Shown here in pieces: positions 7,116 through 14,178 of a stretch of DNA of 24,543 nt. Within the stretch, counting starts at the first letter, position 1. The number at the start of each line of letters is the position of its first letter. The notes beneath the pieces were generated by a model. It worked only from the letters and a program-made list of their open reading frames with translations. It had not been told where the DNA came from and did no database searches. Source of the stretch: JBBQZL01 sp038207745 (GTDB taxonomy: Bacteria > Actinomycetota > Thermoleophilia > Solirubrobacterales > 70-9); contig JBBQZL010000012.1 in assembly GCA_038207745.1 (NCBI GenBank), forward strand, positions 1 through 24,543. The letters run 5' to 3'. A program made the position numbers and the translations under genes.

Positions 7116-8563
7116 TCCTCGCCCTGGACCAGGGAACCACCGGATCTACGGCGCTCGTCTTCGACGAAGAGGCAAAGATCGTCGGGCGCGCATACTCGGA
7201 GATCACCCAGCACTTCCCCCGCCCTGGATGGGTGGAACACGACCCAGGCGAGATCTGGGAGGTGACGAGGGATGTCGGGGCGGCCGCACTTCGCGATGCG
7301 GGCGTGACCGGCGGGGATCTCCGCGCGATCGGGATCACCAATCAGCGCGAGACCGTCGTCGCCTGGGATCAGGCGAGCGGCCGGCCGATCCACAATGCGC
7401 TTGTCTGGCAGGACCGACGTACTGCCGCCCGCTGCGCGCAGCTCGAGGAAGAGGGCAGGGGCCCTTTGGTCAGAGAGCGCACGGGACTCGTGATCGATCC
7501 CTACTTCAGCGGCACCAAGATCGAGTGGATGCTGGAAAACGTCGACGGTGCCGACGCGGCCTGCTTCGGGACCATCGACTCCTGGCTGGTCAAGAAGCTG
7601 ACCGGTGAGCACAGCACCGACTACTCGAATGCCTCGAGGACGATTCTCTTCGACATCAGGAAGCTCGAGTGGGACCGGGAGCTCTGCTCGATGCTCGGGA
7701 TCGATCCATCGCGTCTGCCGGCAACAAGGCCCTCGGCCCACATCCACGGTGTCACGAGTGAGTTTGGCGGTGAGGTGCCGGTTGCCGGCATTGCGGGCGA
7801 TCAGCAGGCGGCTCTCTTCGGCCAGGCATGCCACAGGGTCGGTTCGGCAAAGAACACCTATGGAACCGGGAGCTTCGTGCTGCTCAATACCGGCGGCCAG
7901 GCCCCGGACCCCGGCCCGGGCCTCCTGACCACCGTAGCCTGGGGGATCGGGTCCGAGGTCGATTATGCCCTCGAGGCATCGATCTTTGCCACCGGAGCCG
8001 CGATCCAGTGGCTTCGCGACGGGATCGGCGTGATCGAGTCGGCGGCCGAGACGGAGGAGATGGCTTCGTCGCTCGAGGGAAACGACGGCGTCTACTTCGT
8101 ACCGGCTCTGACCGGGCTCGGATCGCCCTACTGGGATCCATACGCCCGGGGAACGATCATCGGGCTGACCCGGGGGACCGGCCGGGCACACCTTGCCCGC
8201 GCCGCGCTCGAGGCGATCGCCTTCCAGACGGCCGATGCGGTCCGTGCCCAGGAGTCGGCCTCCGGCAACGCTCTGGAGGAGCTGAAGGCCGATGGTGGAG
8301 CGGTCTCGAACCGGTGGCTGATGCAGTTTCAGGCCGACGTTCTCGGCGTTCCGGTGATCGTGCCGGAGATCTCCGAGACGACCGCGCTCGGTGCCGCCTA
8401 TCTGGCCGGAATCGCGGTTGGAGCCTGGACCCGCGACGAGGTCGACGCAATGTGGAGGGAGGCCGCCCGGTACGAGCCGGCGATGAGCGCCGACCAGCGT
8501 GCGGGATTGCTCGAGGATTGGCGACGCGCGGTCGGGAGGTCGCGCCAGTGGGCCCGCGAGTAG
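7112..8563 (+). CDS. glpK: Glycerol kinase
   Basis: FGGY-family kinase that phosphorylates glycerol to sn-glycerol 3-phosphate using ATP, in the cytoplasm. The 483-aa length is close to the usual 495-505. Family motifs: LALDQGTTGSTALVFD at the N-terminus, GWVEHDP, NALVWQDRR, AGDQQAALFGQ, KNTYGTGSFVLLNTG, and the GLGSPYWDPYARG and RAALEAIAFQTADAV signatures. The ATG overlaps the glycosyltransferase stop by 4 nt. The gene after it encodes a PlsC-type acyltransferase, so glycerol 3-phosphate made here could feed phospholipid synthesis. No glycerol uptake facilitator or GlpD is in the window. Confidence 0.97.
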   Translation: MILALDQGTTGSTALVFDEEAKIVGRAYSEITQHFPRPGWVEHDPGEIWEVTRDVGAAALRDAGVTGGDLRAIGITNQRETVVAWDQASGRPIHNALVWQDRRTAARCAQLEEEGRGPLVRERTGLVIDPYFSGTKIEWMLENVDGADAACFGTIDSWLVKKLTGEHSTDYSNASRTILFDIRKLEWDRELCSMLGIDPSRLPATRPSAHIHGVTSEFGGEVPVAGIAGDQQAALFGQACHRVGSAKNTYGTGSFVLLNTGGQAPDPGPGLLTTVAWGIGSEVDYALEASIFATGAAIQWLRDGIGVIESAAETEEMASSLEGNDGVYFVPALTGLGSPYWDPYARGTIIGLTRGTGRAHLARAALEAIAFQTADAVRAQESASGNALEELKADGGAVSNRWLMQFQADVLGVPVIVPEISETTALGAAYLAGIAVGAWTRDEVDAMWREAARYEPAMSADQRAGLLEDWRRAVGRSRQWARE

Positions 8564-8669
8564 GGGCGCGGGAGGGGTGACGGGACGGTCGCGTAACTGA
8601 GTGGCCAGACCGGGGTAGAGGCGACCAGACGCGTATGCAGGCATGGACGAGGCGGGATGAGAGGCACGG
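8564..8669 (+). other. Intergenic spacer between glpK and the acyltransferase
   Basis: 106 bp without a supported gene. A GAGAGG about 7 nt before the ATG at 8670 is the likely ribosome binding site. TAACTG near 8596 and TATGCA near 8634 are weak -10 look-alikes; I see no clear terminator or operator. Confidence 0.4.
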
Positions 8670-9452
8670 ATGACGGAGATCAAACCTCAGAACTACAAGG
8701 AACTTCGTCCCGAGGAGTACTTCACGGAGTTTCATCAGCGGGCCCGTGACGACAGGCAGGGCCGCCTGACATACGATCTCGTCCGCATCGTCCTGACGCC
8801 ACCCACGGTCATCCTCTACCGATCGCGGGCCATCGGCACCGAGAACATCCCGAAAAAGGGCCCGGTGCTCATCGCCCCAAACCACTTCAGCCAGATGGAT
8901 CACTTCTTCTGCGGCATCTACATGCGGCGAAAGCTGCGCTTCATGGGCAAGTCACAGATGTTCGGGCCGCCGGTCCTGACCTCGATCTACAAGCGCGGCG
9001 GCGTCTTCCCGGTCAGGCGCGGTCATCGTGACGAGGAGGCCTTCAAGACCGCCTACGCGATCCTCGACCACGGACATACCCTCCTCGTCTACGCCGAAGG
9101 CGGGAGATCCCGAACCCGCAATCTCGGGGAGCCGCGCCCCGGCGTCGGCCGGATCGCACTCGAATCCGGAGTGCCGGTGGTCCCGGTTGCGATCCACGGT
9201 TCCGCGGGCGTTCGGGGGTGGCGGAAGTTCCGCTTCCCCAAGGTGACGATCCAGTTTGGCGAGCCGCTCAACTTCCCGGTCCAGGCAGACCCCTCGCGTG
9301 AGCAGCAGCTCGAGGCGGCCGGCGAGATCTTCGACCGGGTCCGGATCATGTACACGGCACTCGAGGAGCGAGGCCGCGGGAGCGTGATCCGCTCACTTCG
9401 CGATCAGATGCCCGAACAGCCGACCGCCGGTGAGGCTTCAACCGGCTCCTGA
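8670..9452 (+). CDS. Lysophospholipid acyltransferase (PlsC-like, 1-acylglycerol-3-phosphate O-acyltransferase family)
   Basis: Membrane-associated acyltransferase of 260 aa of the PlsC/LPLAT superfamily, which moves a fatty acyl group to lysophosphatidic acid or a related acceptor. The HX4D catalytic motif is NHFSQMD (His72, Asp77). Block II-III features are VFPVRRG (112-118) and YAEGGRSRTR (141-150), where EGGRS replaces the common EGTRS, followed by GVPVVPVAIHG. The region before the catalytic motif (about 36-50) is moderately hydrophobic and may contact the membrane. It is co-directional with glpK after a 106-bp gap. The true acyl acceptor is unknown; bacterial paralogues can act on other lysolipids or glycolipids. 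Confidence 0.9.
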   Translation: MTEIKPQNYKELRPEEYFTEFHQRARDDRQGRLTYDLVRIVLTPPTVILYRSRAIGTENIPKKGPVLIAPNHFSQMDHFFCGIYMRRKLRFMGKSQMFGPPVLTSIYKRGGVFPVRRGHRDEEAFKTAYAILDHGHTLLVYAEGGRSRTRNLGEPRPGVGRIALESGVPVVPVAIHGSAGVRGWRKFRFPKVTIQFGEPLNFPVQADPSREQQLEAAGEIFDRVRIMYTALEERGRGSVIRSLRDQMPEQPTAGEASTGS

Positions 9453-9470
9453 TCCGGCCCCGGGCTGAGC

Positions 9471-9492
9471 CGGCCCCGCCGGGCAGGGGCCG
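9471..9492. terminator. GC-rich stem-loop between convergent genes
   Basis: CGGCCCC (9471-9477) pairs with GGGGCCG (9486-9492) across an 8-nt loop. It lies in the 43-bp gap between the ends of the acyltransferase (plus) and lactonase-like (minus) genes and could terminate both. There is no U-tract, as is common in high-GC bacteria. Confidence 0.45.
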
Positions 9493-9495
9493 CGA

Positions 9496-10398
9496 CTACC
9501 TGTAGATCGTCTCGATATCGCGGTAGAAGCCGGGGTCGTGGCCGGGCGTGATCACCGCGTTCGGGTACTCGCGATGGAAGAGGCGGATCTCCTGAAGTGA
9601 TCGACGCAGCTGATGCTCGTCGAATGGTTCCGGCGCGTTGGGGGAGGTGCCCTCGATCTGACCGGTCGTGTACGCGGCGTCGCCACCGATGATGAAGTCG
9701 TTCTGGGCAAGTCGCAGGATCACCGATTGGTGGCCGGCGCTGTGGCCGGGGGTGAAGGCGATCCGGATCGAGCCATCACCGAAGAGGTCAAAGGTGCGGC
9801 CGAAACTGGCGTATGAGCTGACCCCGGCCTGGTCGAAGTCGATCGTCCGGTAGTCGAAGGCGAAGTCGTAGTGCGCGTGCCGGTAGCCCCGCATGAAGGG
9901 CCGATGTCCGGCCGCCGCGTCCTCCCACTCGGTCCTGTTGATGATGAATGTCGAGCGCGGAAACTCGGAGATCGCCGAGGCGTGATCGAAATGGAGGTGG
10001 GTCATGATCACGATCGGGATCTCGTTGATCCCGCGGGCGCGTAGCTGGGCCGGGATGTCCATCCCCTGCTCCAGCCGCGGCTTGCTGAACCGCTCTGCCA
10101 GGCGACCCATGTTCTGCCTCGGGTCGGAGCTGACCGATGGATGCAGCCCGGTATCCACCAGGATCGGGCCTGCGCTCGGATGCTGAATCAGGAAGGCCGG
10201 GCAGGGGACCGCGTGATCCGAGCCCGAGAGCAGCTTCTTGAACAGCCTCAGCCTGAGGAATCTGCCGCCGGGGCTCTCCATCATCTCGATCGGCCAGTTG
10301 ACGTGTCCGGCGATAAGGGGCTCGACCGTGACCGAGGCGCCGGTGGTGCCTCCGGCAAGCGGCTTCTCGAGCGGTCTGGTCTCTGCATGTACCTTCAT
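9496..10398 (-). CDS. Metallo-beta-lactamase-fold hydrolase, N-acyl-homoserine-lactonase-like
   Basis: Dinuclear-zinc hydrolase of 300 aa. Metal ligands are visible: HLHFDH (His134, His136, Asp138, His139), His219 in TPGHSAGH, Asp240 in IIGGDAAYT and His287 in TPGHDPG. This arrangement and length match the AttM/AiiA-type lactonase branch better than glyoxalase II or beta-lactamases. The substrate cannot be read from sequence; other lactones or esters are possible. I chose ATG 10398 (MKVHAE) over an in-frame start at 10491 because the longer form would run across the divergent SDR promoter region, and because a -10-like TAGTCT lies 8 nt before it. It is divergent from the SDR gene at 10445. 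Confidence 0.85.
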   Translation of the reverse strand: MKVHAETRPLEKPLAGGTTGASVTVEPLIAGHVNWPIEMMESPGGRFLRLRLFKKLLSGSDHAVPCPAFLIQHPSAGPILVDTGLHPSVSSDPRQNMGRLAERFSKPRLEQGMDIPAQLRARGINEIPIVIMTHLHFDHASAISEFPRSTFIINRTEWEDAAAGHRPFMRGYRHAHYDFAFDYRTIDFDQAGVSSYASFGRTFDLFGDGSIRIAFTPGHSAGHQSVILRLAQNDFIIGGDAAYTTGQIEGTSPNAPEPFDEHQLRRSLQEIRLFHREYPNAVITPGHDPGFYRDIETIYR

Positions 10399-10406
10399 CG
10401 CCGCCC

Positions 10407-10412
10407 AGACTA
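10407..10412 (-). promoter_or_regulatory. Candidate -10 (TAGTCT) for the lactonase-like gene
   Basis: TAGTCT on the minus strand ends 8 nt before ATG 10398, consistent with a leaderless transcript. On the opposite strand TAGGCT (10430-10435) lies 9 nt before the TTG of the divergent SDR gene, so two facing promoters may share this 46-bp gap. Confidence 0.4.
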
Positions 10413-10444
10413 GTCCCGAACCGCGCAGGTAGGCTTGCGAAACA

Positions 10445-11302
10445 TTGACTGAAATCTCTCTCTCGCAGGTGTTCAGGGCCGATCTGCTCAAAGGTCAGGT
10501 CTGTCTGGTGACCGGGGCGGGCACCGGGCTCGGAAGGGCAACGTCGCTCGAGCTGTGTCGTCTCGGTGCCCACGTGATTGGCTGCGGAAGGCGCTCAGGG
10601 CCGCTCGAGGCGACCGCCGGTTTGGCATCCGGAATGCCCGGGTGCTTCACCTTCGAGGCTCTCGACATCCGTGACGAGGAGGGGGTCGAGAGCTTCGTCG
10701 GCGGAGTGATTGCGCGACACGGGCGGATCGACCTTCTGGTCAACAACGCGGGCGGTCAGTTCCTCAGCCCGGCCGAGGCGATAACCCCGAAGGGCTTCAG
10801 GACGGTGATCGACCTCAACGTCCAGGGCACCTGGCTGATGACCCACGCGGTGGCGACGAAGGCGATGATCCCCCAGGAGGACGGCAAGGTGATCAGCATC
10901 ACGCTGTCGCCCCACAACGGGATGCCCGGCATGGTCCACTCGGGCGCTGCGAGGGCGGCGGTCGAGAACATGATGAAGACGCTCTCGATCGAGTGGTCGC
11001 GCTTCAACATCAGGACCTGCGCGATCGCGGCCGGCCAGTTCGGGACCGAGACGCTGCGCACCAAGTACCCGAAGGTCGTCGTAGACAATGTCGAGCGCTC
11101 GATCCCCGCCGGAAGGGTCGGCGAGCCGGATGAGATGGCCTGGCTGGTCGCCTACCTTGCCTCGCCGGCCGGGAACTTCTTCTCGGGAGCGGTGCTGACC
11201 ATTGACGGGGCCCGCGACAACTGGTTCGGCCCGTATCCGCCGGGCTCCCTGATCAGCGAGTCCGGCCAGCCACCGGCCGAGGAACGCAAACCGCGCGAGT
11301 AG
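10445..11302 (+). CDS. SDR-family oxidoreductase (2,4-dienoyl-/enoyl-CoA reductase-like)
   Basis: Rossmann-fold NAD(P)H oxidoreductase of 285 aa. The cofactor motif is TGAGTGLG (23-30), with LVNNAGG (98-104) and LNVQGTW (124-130). The catalytic Ser is probably Ser155. The classical Tyr-x3-Lys is missing: the aligned segment is HSGAARAAVEN, with Ser166 and Arg170 at the Tyr and Lys positions. Related gaps occur in the 2,4-dienoyl-CoA reductase branch of SDRs, which fits a fatty acyl-CoA role. The start is uncertain: TTG 10445, with a possible -10 just upstream, or GTG 10469. Neither has a clear Shine-Dalgarno. Confidence 0.82.
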   Translation: MTEISLSQVFRADLLKGQVCLVTGAGTGLGRATSLELCRLGAHVIGCGRRSGPLEATAGLASGMPGCFTFEALDIRDEEGVESFVGGVIARHGRIDLLVNNAGGQFLSPAEAITPKGFRTVIDLNVQGTWLMTHAVATKAMIPQEDGKVISITLSPHNGMPGMVHSGAARAAVENMMKTLSIEWSRFNIRTCAIAAGQFGTETLRTKYPKVVVDNVERSIPAGRVGEPDEMAWLVAYLASPAGNFFSGAVLTIDGARDNWFGPYPPGSLISESGQPPAEERKPRE

Positions 11303-11314
11303 CGCGGCCTGCCG

Positions 11315-11590
11315 CTAGGAGCGGACCGTCCCGGTGCTGATCTTCCGGTAGACCAACAGCGCGATGATCGCGCCGATCACGGACCCGATCAGACCCGACG
11401 CCTGAAGCGCGCCATCGCCCAAGTCGTGGCCGAAGATCAGGTAGCCGAGAAATCCGCCGACAAAGCTGCCGACGATTCCCAGCAGGACCGTCTGCCCAAA
11501 GCCAAGCGCATCCTTGCCCGGCACAAGCAGCCTCGCCAGGTATCCGGCGATAATTCCGATCACGATGATGTAGATAAGAAAGCCGATCAT
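11315..11590 (-). CDS. GlsB/YeaQ/YmgE-family small membrane protein
   Basis: A 91-aa integral membrane protein of the transglycosylase-associated (GlsB/YeaQ/YmgE) family, often linked to general stress responses; the biochemical function is not established. It has three hydrophobic helices (about 2-22, 31-53 and 62-82). Glycine-rich stretches such as GIVGSFVGGFLGY and the PGKDALGF loop are typical. The ATG at 11590 is preceded by AAGGGATG at Shine-Dalgarno distance. It ends 12 bp from the convergent SDR gene. A GNRA-capped hairpin lies 29-44 bp upstream of the start. Confidence 0.9.
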   Translation of the reverse strand: MIGFLIYIIVIGIIAGYLARLLVPGKDALGFGQTVLLGIVGSFVGGFLGYLIFGHDLGDGALQASGLIGSVIGAIIALLVYRKISTGTVRS

Positions 11591-11618
11591 CGGCTCATCC
11601 CTTCTTGATGTGATGAAT

Positions 11619-11634
11619 TTTGGCTCGCGCCAAA
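11619..11634 (-). other. Short hairpin with GCGA tetraloop upstream of the GlsB-like gene
   Basis: On the minus strand TTTGGC pairs with GCCAAA around a GCGA (GNRA) tetraloop. It could be a 5'-UTR structure of the GlsB-like gene or part of the 3' end of the upstream SDR transcript. A six-base-pair stem is weak evidence alone. Confidence 0.3.
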
Positions 11635-11659
11635 CTGAATCTCAGATACCGGCCGACGG

Positions 11660-11693
11660 GCAGCCGCAGTCGCCGCGACTTTCAGCGGCCTGC
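11660..11693 (-). terminator. Two-tier stem-loop after the SDR gene
   Basis: An outer stem pairs GCAGCCGC (11660-11667) with GCGGCCTGC (11685-11693), allowing one bulge. An inner stem AGTCG/CGACT is capped by three bases. It begins 12 bp beyond the stop codon of the minus-strand SDR gene at 11705, the right place for a terminator without a U-tract. Confidence 0.45.
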
Positions 11694-11704
11694 GGGGTCG
11701 CCGA

Positions 11705-12535
11705 TCAGGTGGTCATACCGCCGAACTGGCCGCCGGTGACGTTGAGGGTCTGTCCGTGGACGTAGTTCGCAAGGGGCGAAGCAAGGAACAGAACCGGTCC
11801 TGCCGCCTCCTCGGGCTGGGCCGGCCTGCCAAAGGGAATGATCATCGAGGCCATCTCGCGCATCTGATCCGGGATCCCGAGTGCGACCTCTTCGCCACCG
11901 GGAGCCGTCATCGTCGCGCCCTCGTCCTTTGATGCGGTGAGGCGCGTCTCCACGAATCCGAATGCGACCGCGTTGACGTTGATCTTGAACTGGCCCCACT
12001 CCTTGGCGAGTGTCTTTGTCAGACCGACCACGCCTGCCTTGGCGGCCGAGTAGTTCGCCTGGCCGGCATTGCCCATCGTCCCCGAGATCGATGAGATGTT
12101 GATGATCTTGCGGAATACCTCCCTGCCCTCGCCGCGCTCTGCCTTCGCCGCCTCTCGCCAATGTGGCGCGAGTGCACGGCAGACGCGGAACGGGACGATT
12201 GTGTGGATGTCGAGCATCGCCTGGAACTGATCGTCGGTCATCCGGTGGATGACTCCGTCCCAGGTGTAGCCGGCGTTGTTGACGACGATGTCGACCGAGC
12301 CGAAGGCATCGATTCCGGCCGCAACGAGGTCATCGGCGGCACCGGGCTTGGTCAGATCTCCACCGAAGACCGCGGTGTCGCCTGCGATCTCCTTCGACGC
12401 CTGCTCGGCAAAGTCGGCGTCGAGGTCATTGATCAGAACCCTGGCGCCCTCGCTGGCGAACAACTCGGCGGTGGCGCGGCCGATTCCGCGGGCCGATCCG
12501 GTCACGATCGCGGTCTTTCCATCAAGAAGTCCCAT
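11705..12535 (-). CDS. SDR-family 3-oxoacyl-ACP reductase-like (FabG-like) protein
   Basis: Classical SDR of 276 aa, likely an NAD(P)H-dependent beta-ketoacyl or hydroxyacyl reductase/dehydrogenase. It has the cofactor motif TGSARGIG (12-19), NNAG (86-89) and a complete catalytic set Ser149, Tyr162 and Lys166 (NYSAAKAG). A C-terminal GRPAQPEEAAGPVLFLASP and GQTLNVTGG are standard for FabG homologues. I chose the ATG at 12535 because AAGGAG lies 8 nt upstream; an in-frame ATG at 12541 is only 2 nt from it. An insert around 128-141 (acidic/basic, KAERGEGREV) lengthens the loop before the Ser strand. FabG-like proteins act on many substrates, so the pathway is unknown. Confidence 0.9.
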   Translation of the reverse strand: MGLLDGKTAIVTGSARGIGRATAELFASEGARVLINDLDADFAEQASKEIAGDTAVFGGDLTKPGAADDLVAAGIDAFGSVDIVVNNAGYTWDGVIHRMTDDQFQAMLDIHTIVPFRVCRALAPHWREAAKAERGEGREVFRKIINISSISGTMGNAGQANYSAAKAGVVGLTKTLAKEWGQFKINVNAVAFGFVETRLTASKDEGATMTAPGGEEVALGIPDQMREMASMIIPFGRPAQPEEAAGPVLFLASPLANYVHGQTLNVTGGQFGGMTT

Positions 12536-12630
12536 TCGCATCTCTCCTTAAGTCCGGTACAGGGGACGGCAACGCTACCTTGCCGGTCACCCGGGGGGCG
12601 AATCCGCCTAGGCTCCCCGTCGTAACCCCT

Positions 12631-12894
12631 ATGACCACCGAGACCGAAATCGAGCCAAGGATGCCTGCGATCACGCTGCGGGGCGTCGTCAAGCACTTTG
12701 GGCCGATCACCGCAGTCGACGGCCTTGACCTCGACGTTCCCGAGGGGATCTGCCTCGGGCTGCTCGGTCCAAACGGCGCCGGAAAGTCGACGACAGTGCG
12801 CCTGCTCATCGGACGGGCAATTGCCGACGAAGGCGAGATCCGTGTCTTCGAGCATCTCCTGCCCGGTCGGCTCAACGCTGATCAAGGGCGTTGA
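12631..12894 (+). pseudogene. Truncated ABC-transporter ATPase fragment
   Basis: The 87-aa frame reads like the start of an ABC-2/drug-efflux ATPase: ITLRGVVKHFG, AVDGLDLDVPEG and an intact Walker A, GPNGAGKSTTVRLLIG. After EGEIRVFEH the homology stops and the frame ends at 12894. The Q-loop, LSGGQ signature, Walker B and H-loop are all missing, and none appears in the other frames downstream. It is most likely the remnant of a deleted transporter gene, with the break near 12870. A functional short protein is unlikely because Walker A alone cannot hydrolyse ATP. No permease gene follows. Confidence 0.75.
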
Positions 12895-12968
12895 CGGACT
12901 CAGCTGCGTGGAGCTCGTCACCGCCGAGATGCTCTGGATCGGGGTCCGGGCTGGATCCGACCTGGGGA

Positions 12969-13163
12969 ATGCCTCTGGTGTCGATCTTCTGCTTCTTCAC
13001 CGCGCTCGGGTTCGCGGCCATCGGATTCGAGACCACTGATCTGCTCCGCTTCGCGTCCGTGGTCGCCTTCGCCATTGTGCTCTGGCGTCTCGCGATCAGC
13101 AGGATGACAAGGCGGCTGGTCGATTGGCGATCAGCGGCAACGACTGGACTATCCTCTTGCTGA
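12969..13163 (+). CDS. Small two-helix membrane protein, unknown function
   Basis: Possible 64-aa hydrophobic protein with two membrane helices (about residues 2-20 and 26-46) and a basic tail (SRMTRRLVDWR). No family is recognised. The ATG at 12969 is chosen because the hydrophobic part begins there; the frame is open further upstream to a TTG at 12891, but that extension looks non-coding. GGGG sits too close to the ATG to be an ideal Shine-Dalgarno. The stop codon overlaps the start of the next gene (TGATG). It begins 75 bp after the ABC remnant and could itself be a leftover of a membrane component. Confidence 0.45.
   Translation: MPLVSIFCFFTALGFAAIGFETTDLLRFASVVAFAIVLWRLAISRMTRRLVDWRSAATTGLSSC
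13150..13155 (+). promoter_or_regulatory. Candidate -10 (TATCCT) for the 13163 gene
   Basis: TATCCT ends 7 nt before the ATG at 13163, and no Shine-Dalgarno is present. This fits a leaderless start independent of the upstream frame. Confidence 0.4.
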
Positions 13164-13492
13164 TGCGGCGCACGTCGATGCAGAAAGCAGTTTGCGCGCT
13201 GGCGATCTTCGTCGGTGGTGCCGTCGTGTTCGATCTCACCGGGTCTCCGGAGGCTTTGCTGTTTCTGGCCCCGGGTCTGCTGATCGCCGCAACGCTCGCA
13301 ACAGGTCGATACCTGGGCGAGGATCTGATCGTCGGGATCGTGACGAGGCGGATCCTTCGGTCCGGGAACAAGACCGCCGCTCCCGGCTTGGCGGCGCGAC
13401 TGTCCCCTGTCTGGCCGCCGCGCGGCACCCGTCTGATCGCCTTCTCGCTGGCAACCCGCCCGCCACCTGGACGACCGATTCTCCGCACCTAG
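13163..13492 (+). CDS. Small membrane protein, unknown function
   Basis: A 109-aa protein with two hydrophobic segments (about residues 8-24 and 31-47), then a basic, Pro/Arg-rich cytoplasmic-looking tail. The second segment ends in GRYLGEDLI. I do not recognise a named family. The ATG at 13163 is supported by a TATCCT -10-like hexamer 7 nt upstream; a frame extension upstream would remove that logic. It is followed after 53 bp by the secreted HDHRMHW-motif protein, in the same direction. I infer from memory of similar pairs in related actinobacteria that the two may belong to one unit. Confidence 0.62.
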   Translation: MRRTSMQKAVCALAIFVGGAVVFDLTGSPEALLFLAPGLLIAATLATGRYLGEDLIVGIVTRRILRSGNKTAAPGLAARLSPVWPPRGTRLIAFSLATRPPPGRPILRT

Positions 13493-13545
13493 CGCGCCCG
13501 GCTGATCTCCGATCGGTCGCCGCGTCAGCGATCGAAAGGATTTCC

Positions 13546-14178
13546 GTGCGAAAGCACCTCGCGGCACTGGCCGCTGCAACAGCATTGCTTGCCTGTTTCA
13601 CCCCGACCCAGGCCGAGGGACATGCCGGCAACCCGAATTTCAGCTCTCAGGTCCACGGTCTCAGCCGTCCGGTTGAAGGAATCTCGGTCGAGGTCCTTGG
13701 CTTTGATGACCGTCTGCAACTGCTGAATCGATCTGGGAAGACGGTCGTCATCTATGGCTATGAAGGCGAACCCTACTCTCGCATCCTTGCCGACGGGACT
13801 GTTGAGACCAATGCGAACTCGCCCGCGGTATATCTGAACGAGGATCGCTATGCGGCGGTGCAGGTGCCGAAACAGGCCGACGCGAGTGCCCCCGCTGATT
13901 GGACGAAGGTCTCGGACGGCGGAGAGTTCAACTGGCACGACCATCGGATGCACTGGATGCAGTCGACAACGCCGCCACAGGTCAAGAACGAGAGCAGGAA
14001 GACGAAGATCTTCGACTACCGGATTCCGATCCGCGTCGGCGGCAGGAGAGACGCGATCGACGGCACCCTCTTCTGGGTCGGGCCGGCCGATACCCCGAAG
14101 ATGCCCTTGCTGATCGGCGGTTTCGTGCTGATCGTGATCTGTGGTGCCGGGGTCCTGGTCATCCGTCGCCGGCGCTAG
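13546..14178 (+). CDS. Secreted, C-terminally membrane-anchored protein with HDHRMHW motif
   Basis: A 210-aa exported protein of unknown function. It has a signal peptide (about 1-25; cleavage probably before or near GHAGNPN), an extracytoplasmic beta-rich domain, and a C-terminal TM helix (187-206) followed by RRRR, so the domain is tethered outside the membrane. Motifs likely to be conserved: GHAGNPNF at the mature N-terminus, VVIYGYEGEPYSRI, and HDHRMHWM at 131-138. The mature N-terminal His plus a His/Met cluster resembles copper-binding periplasmic proteins such as CopC, but this is a suggestion, not a family match. The GTG at 13546 has AAAGGA 5 nt upstream. The stop shares a CTAG with the convergent dehydrogenase gene. 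Confidence 0.82.
   Translation: MRKHLAALAAATALLACFTPTQAEGHAGNPNFSSQVHGLSRPVEGISVEVLGFDDRLQLLNRSGKTVVIYGYEGEPYSRILADGTVETNANSPAVYLNEDRYAAVQVPKQADASAPADWTKVSDGGEFNWHDHRMHWMQSTTPPQVKNESRKTKIFDYRIPIRVGGRRDAIDGTLFWVGPADTPKMPLLIGGFVLIVICGAGVLVIRRRR

Noticed and set aside
7094..8683. Open frame of 529 codons antisense to glycerol kinase
   Set aside because: It mirrors glpK codon for codon and has no recognisable domain; glpK is unmistakable on the other strand.
10399..10491. N-terminal extension of the lactonase-like gene
   Set aside because: It would cross the divergent SDR start and remove the promoter space; the family-like sequence begins after ATG 10398.
12872..13585. Long minus-strand open frame (237 codons) opposite the small membrane protein genes
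   Set aside because: Its product is Arg/Gln/Ser-rich with no hydrophobic core or motif, and it runs across a truncated gene, two membrane-protein frames and a signal peptide on the plus strand. It looks like a high-GC antisense shadow.
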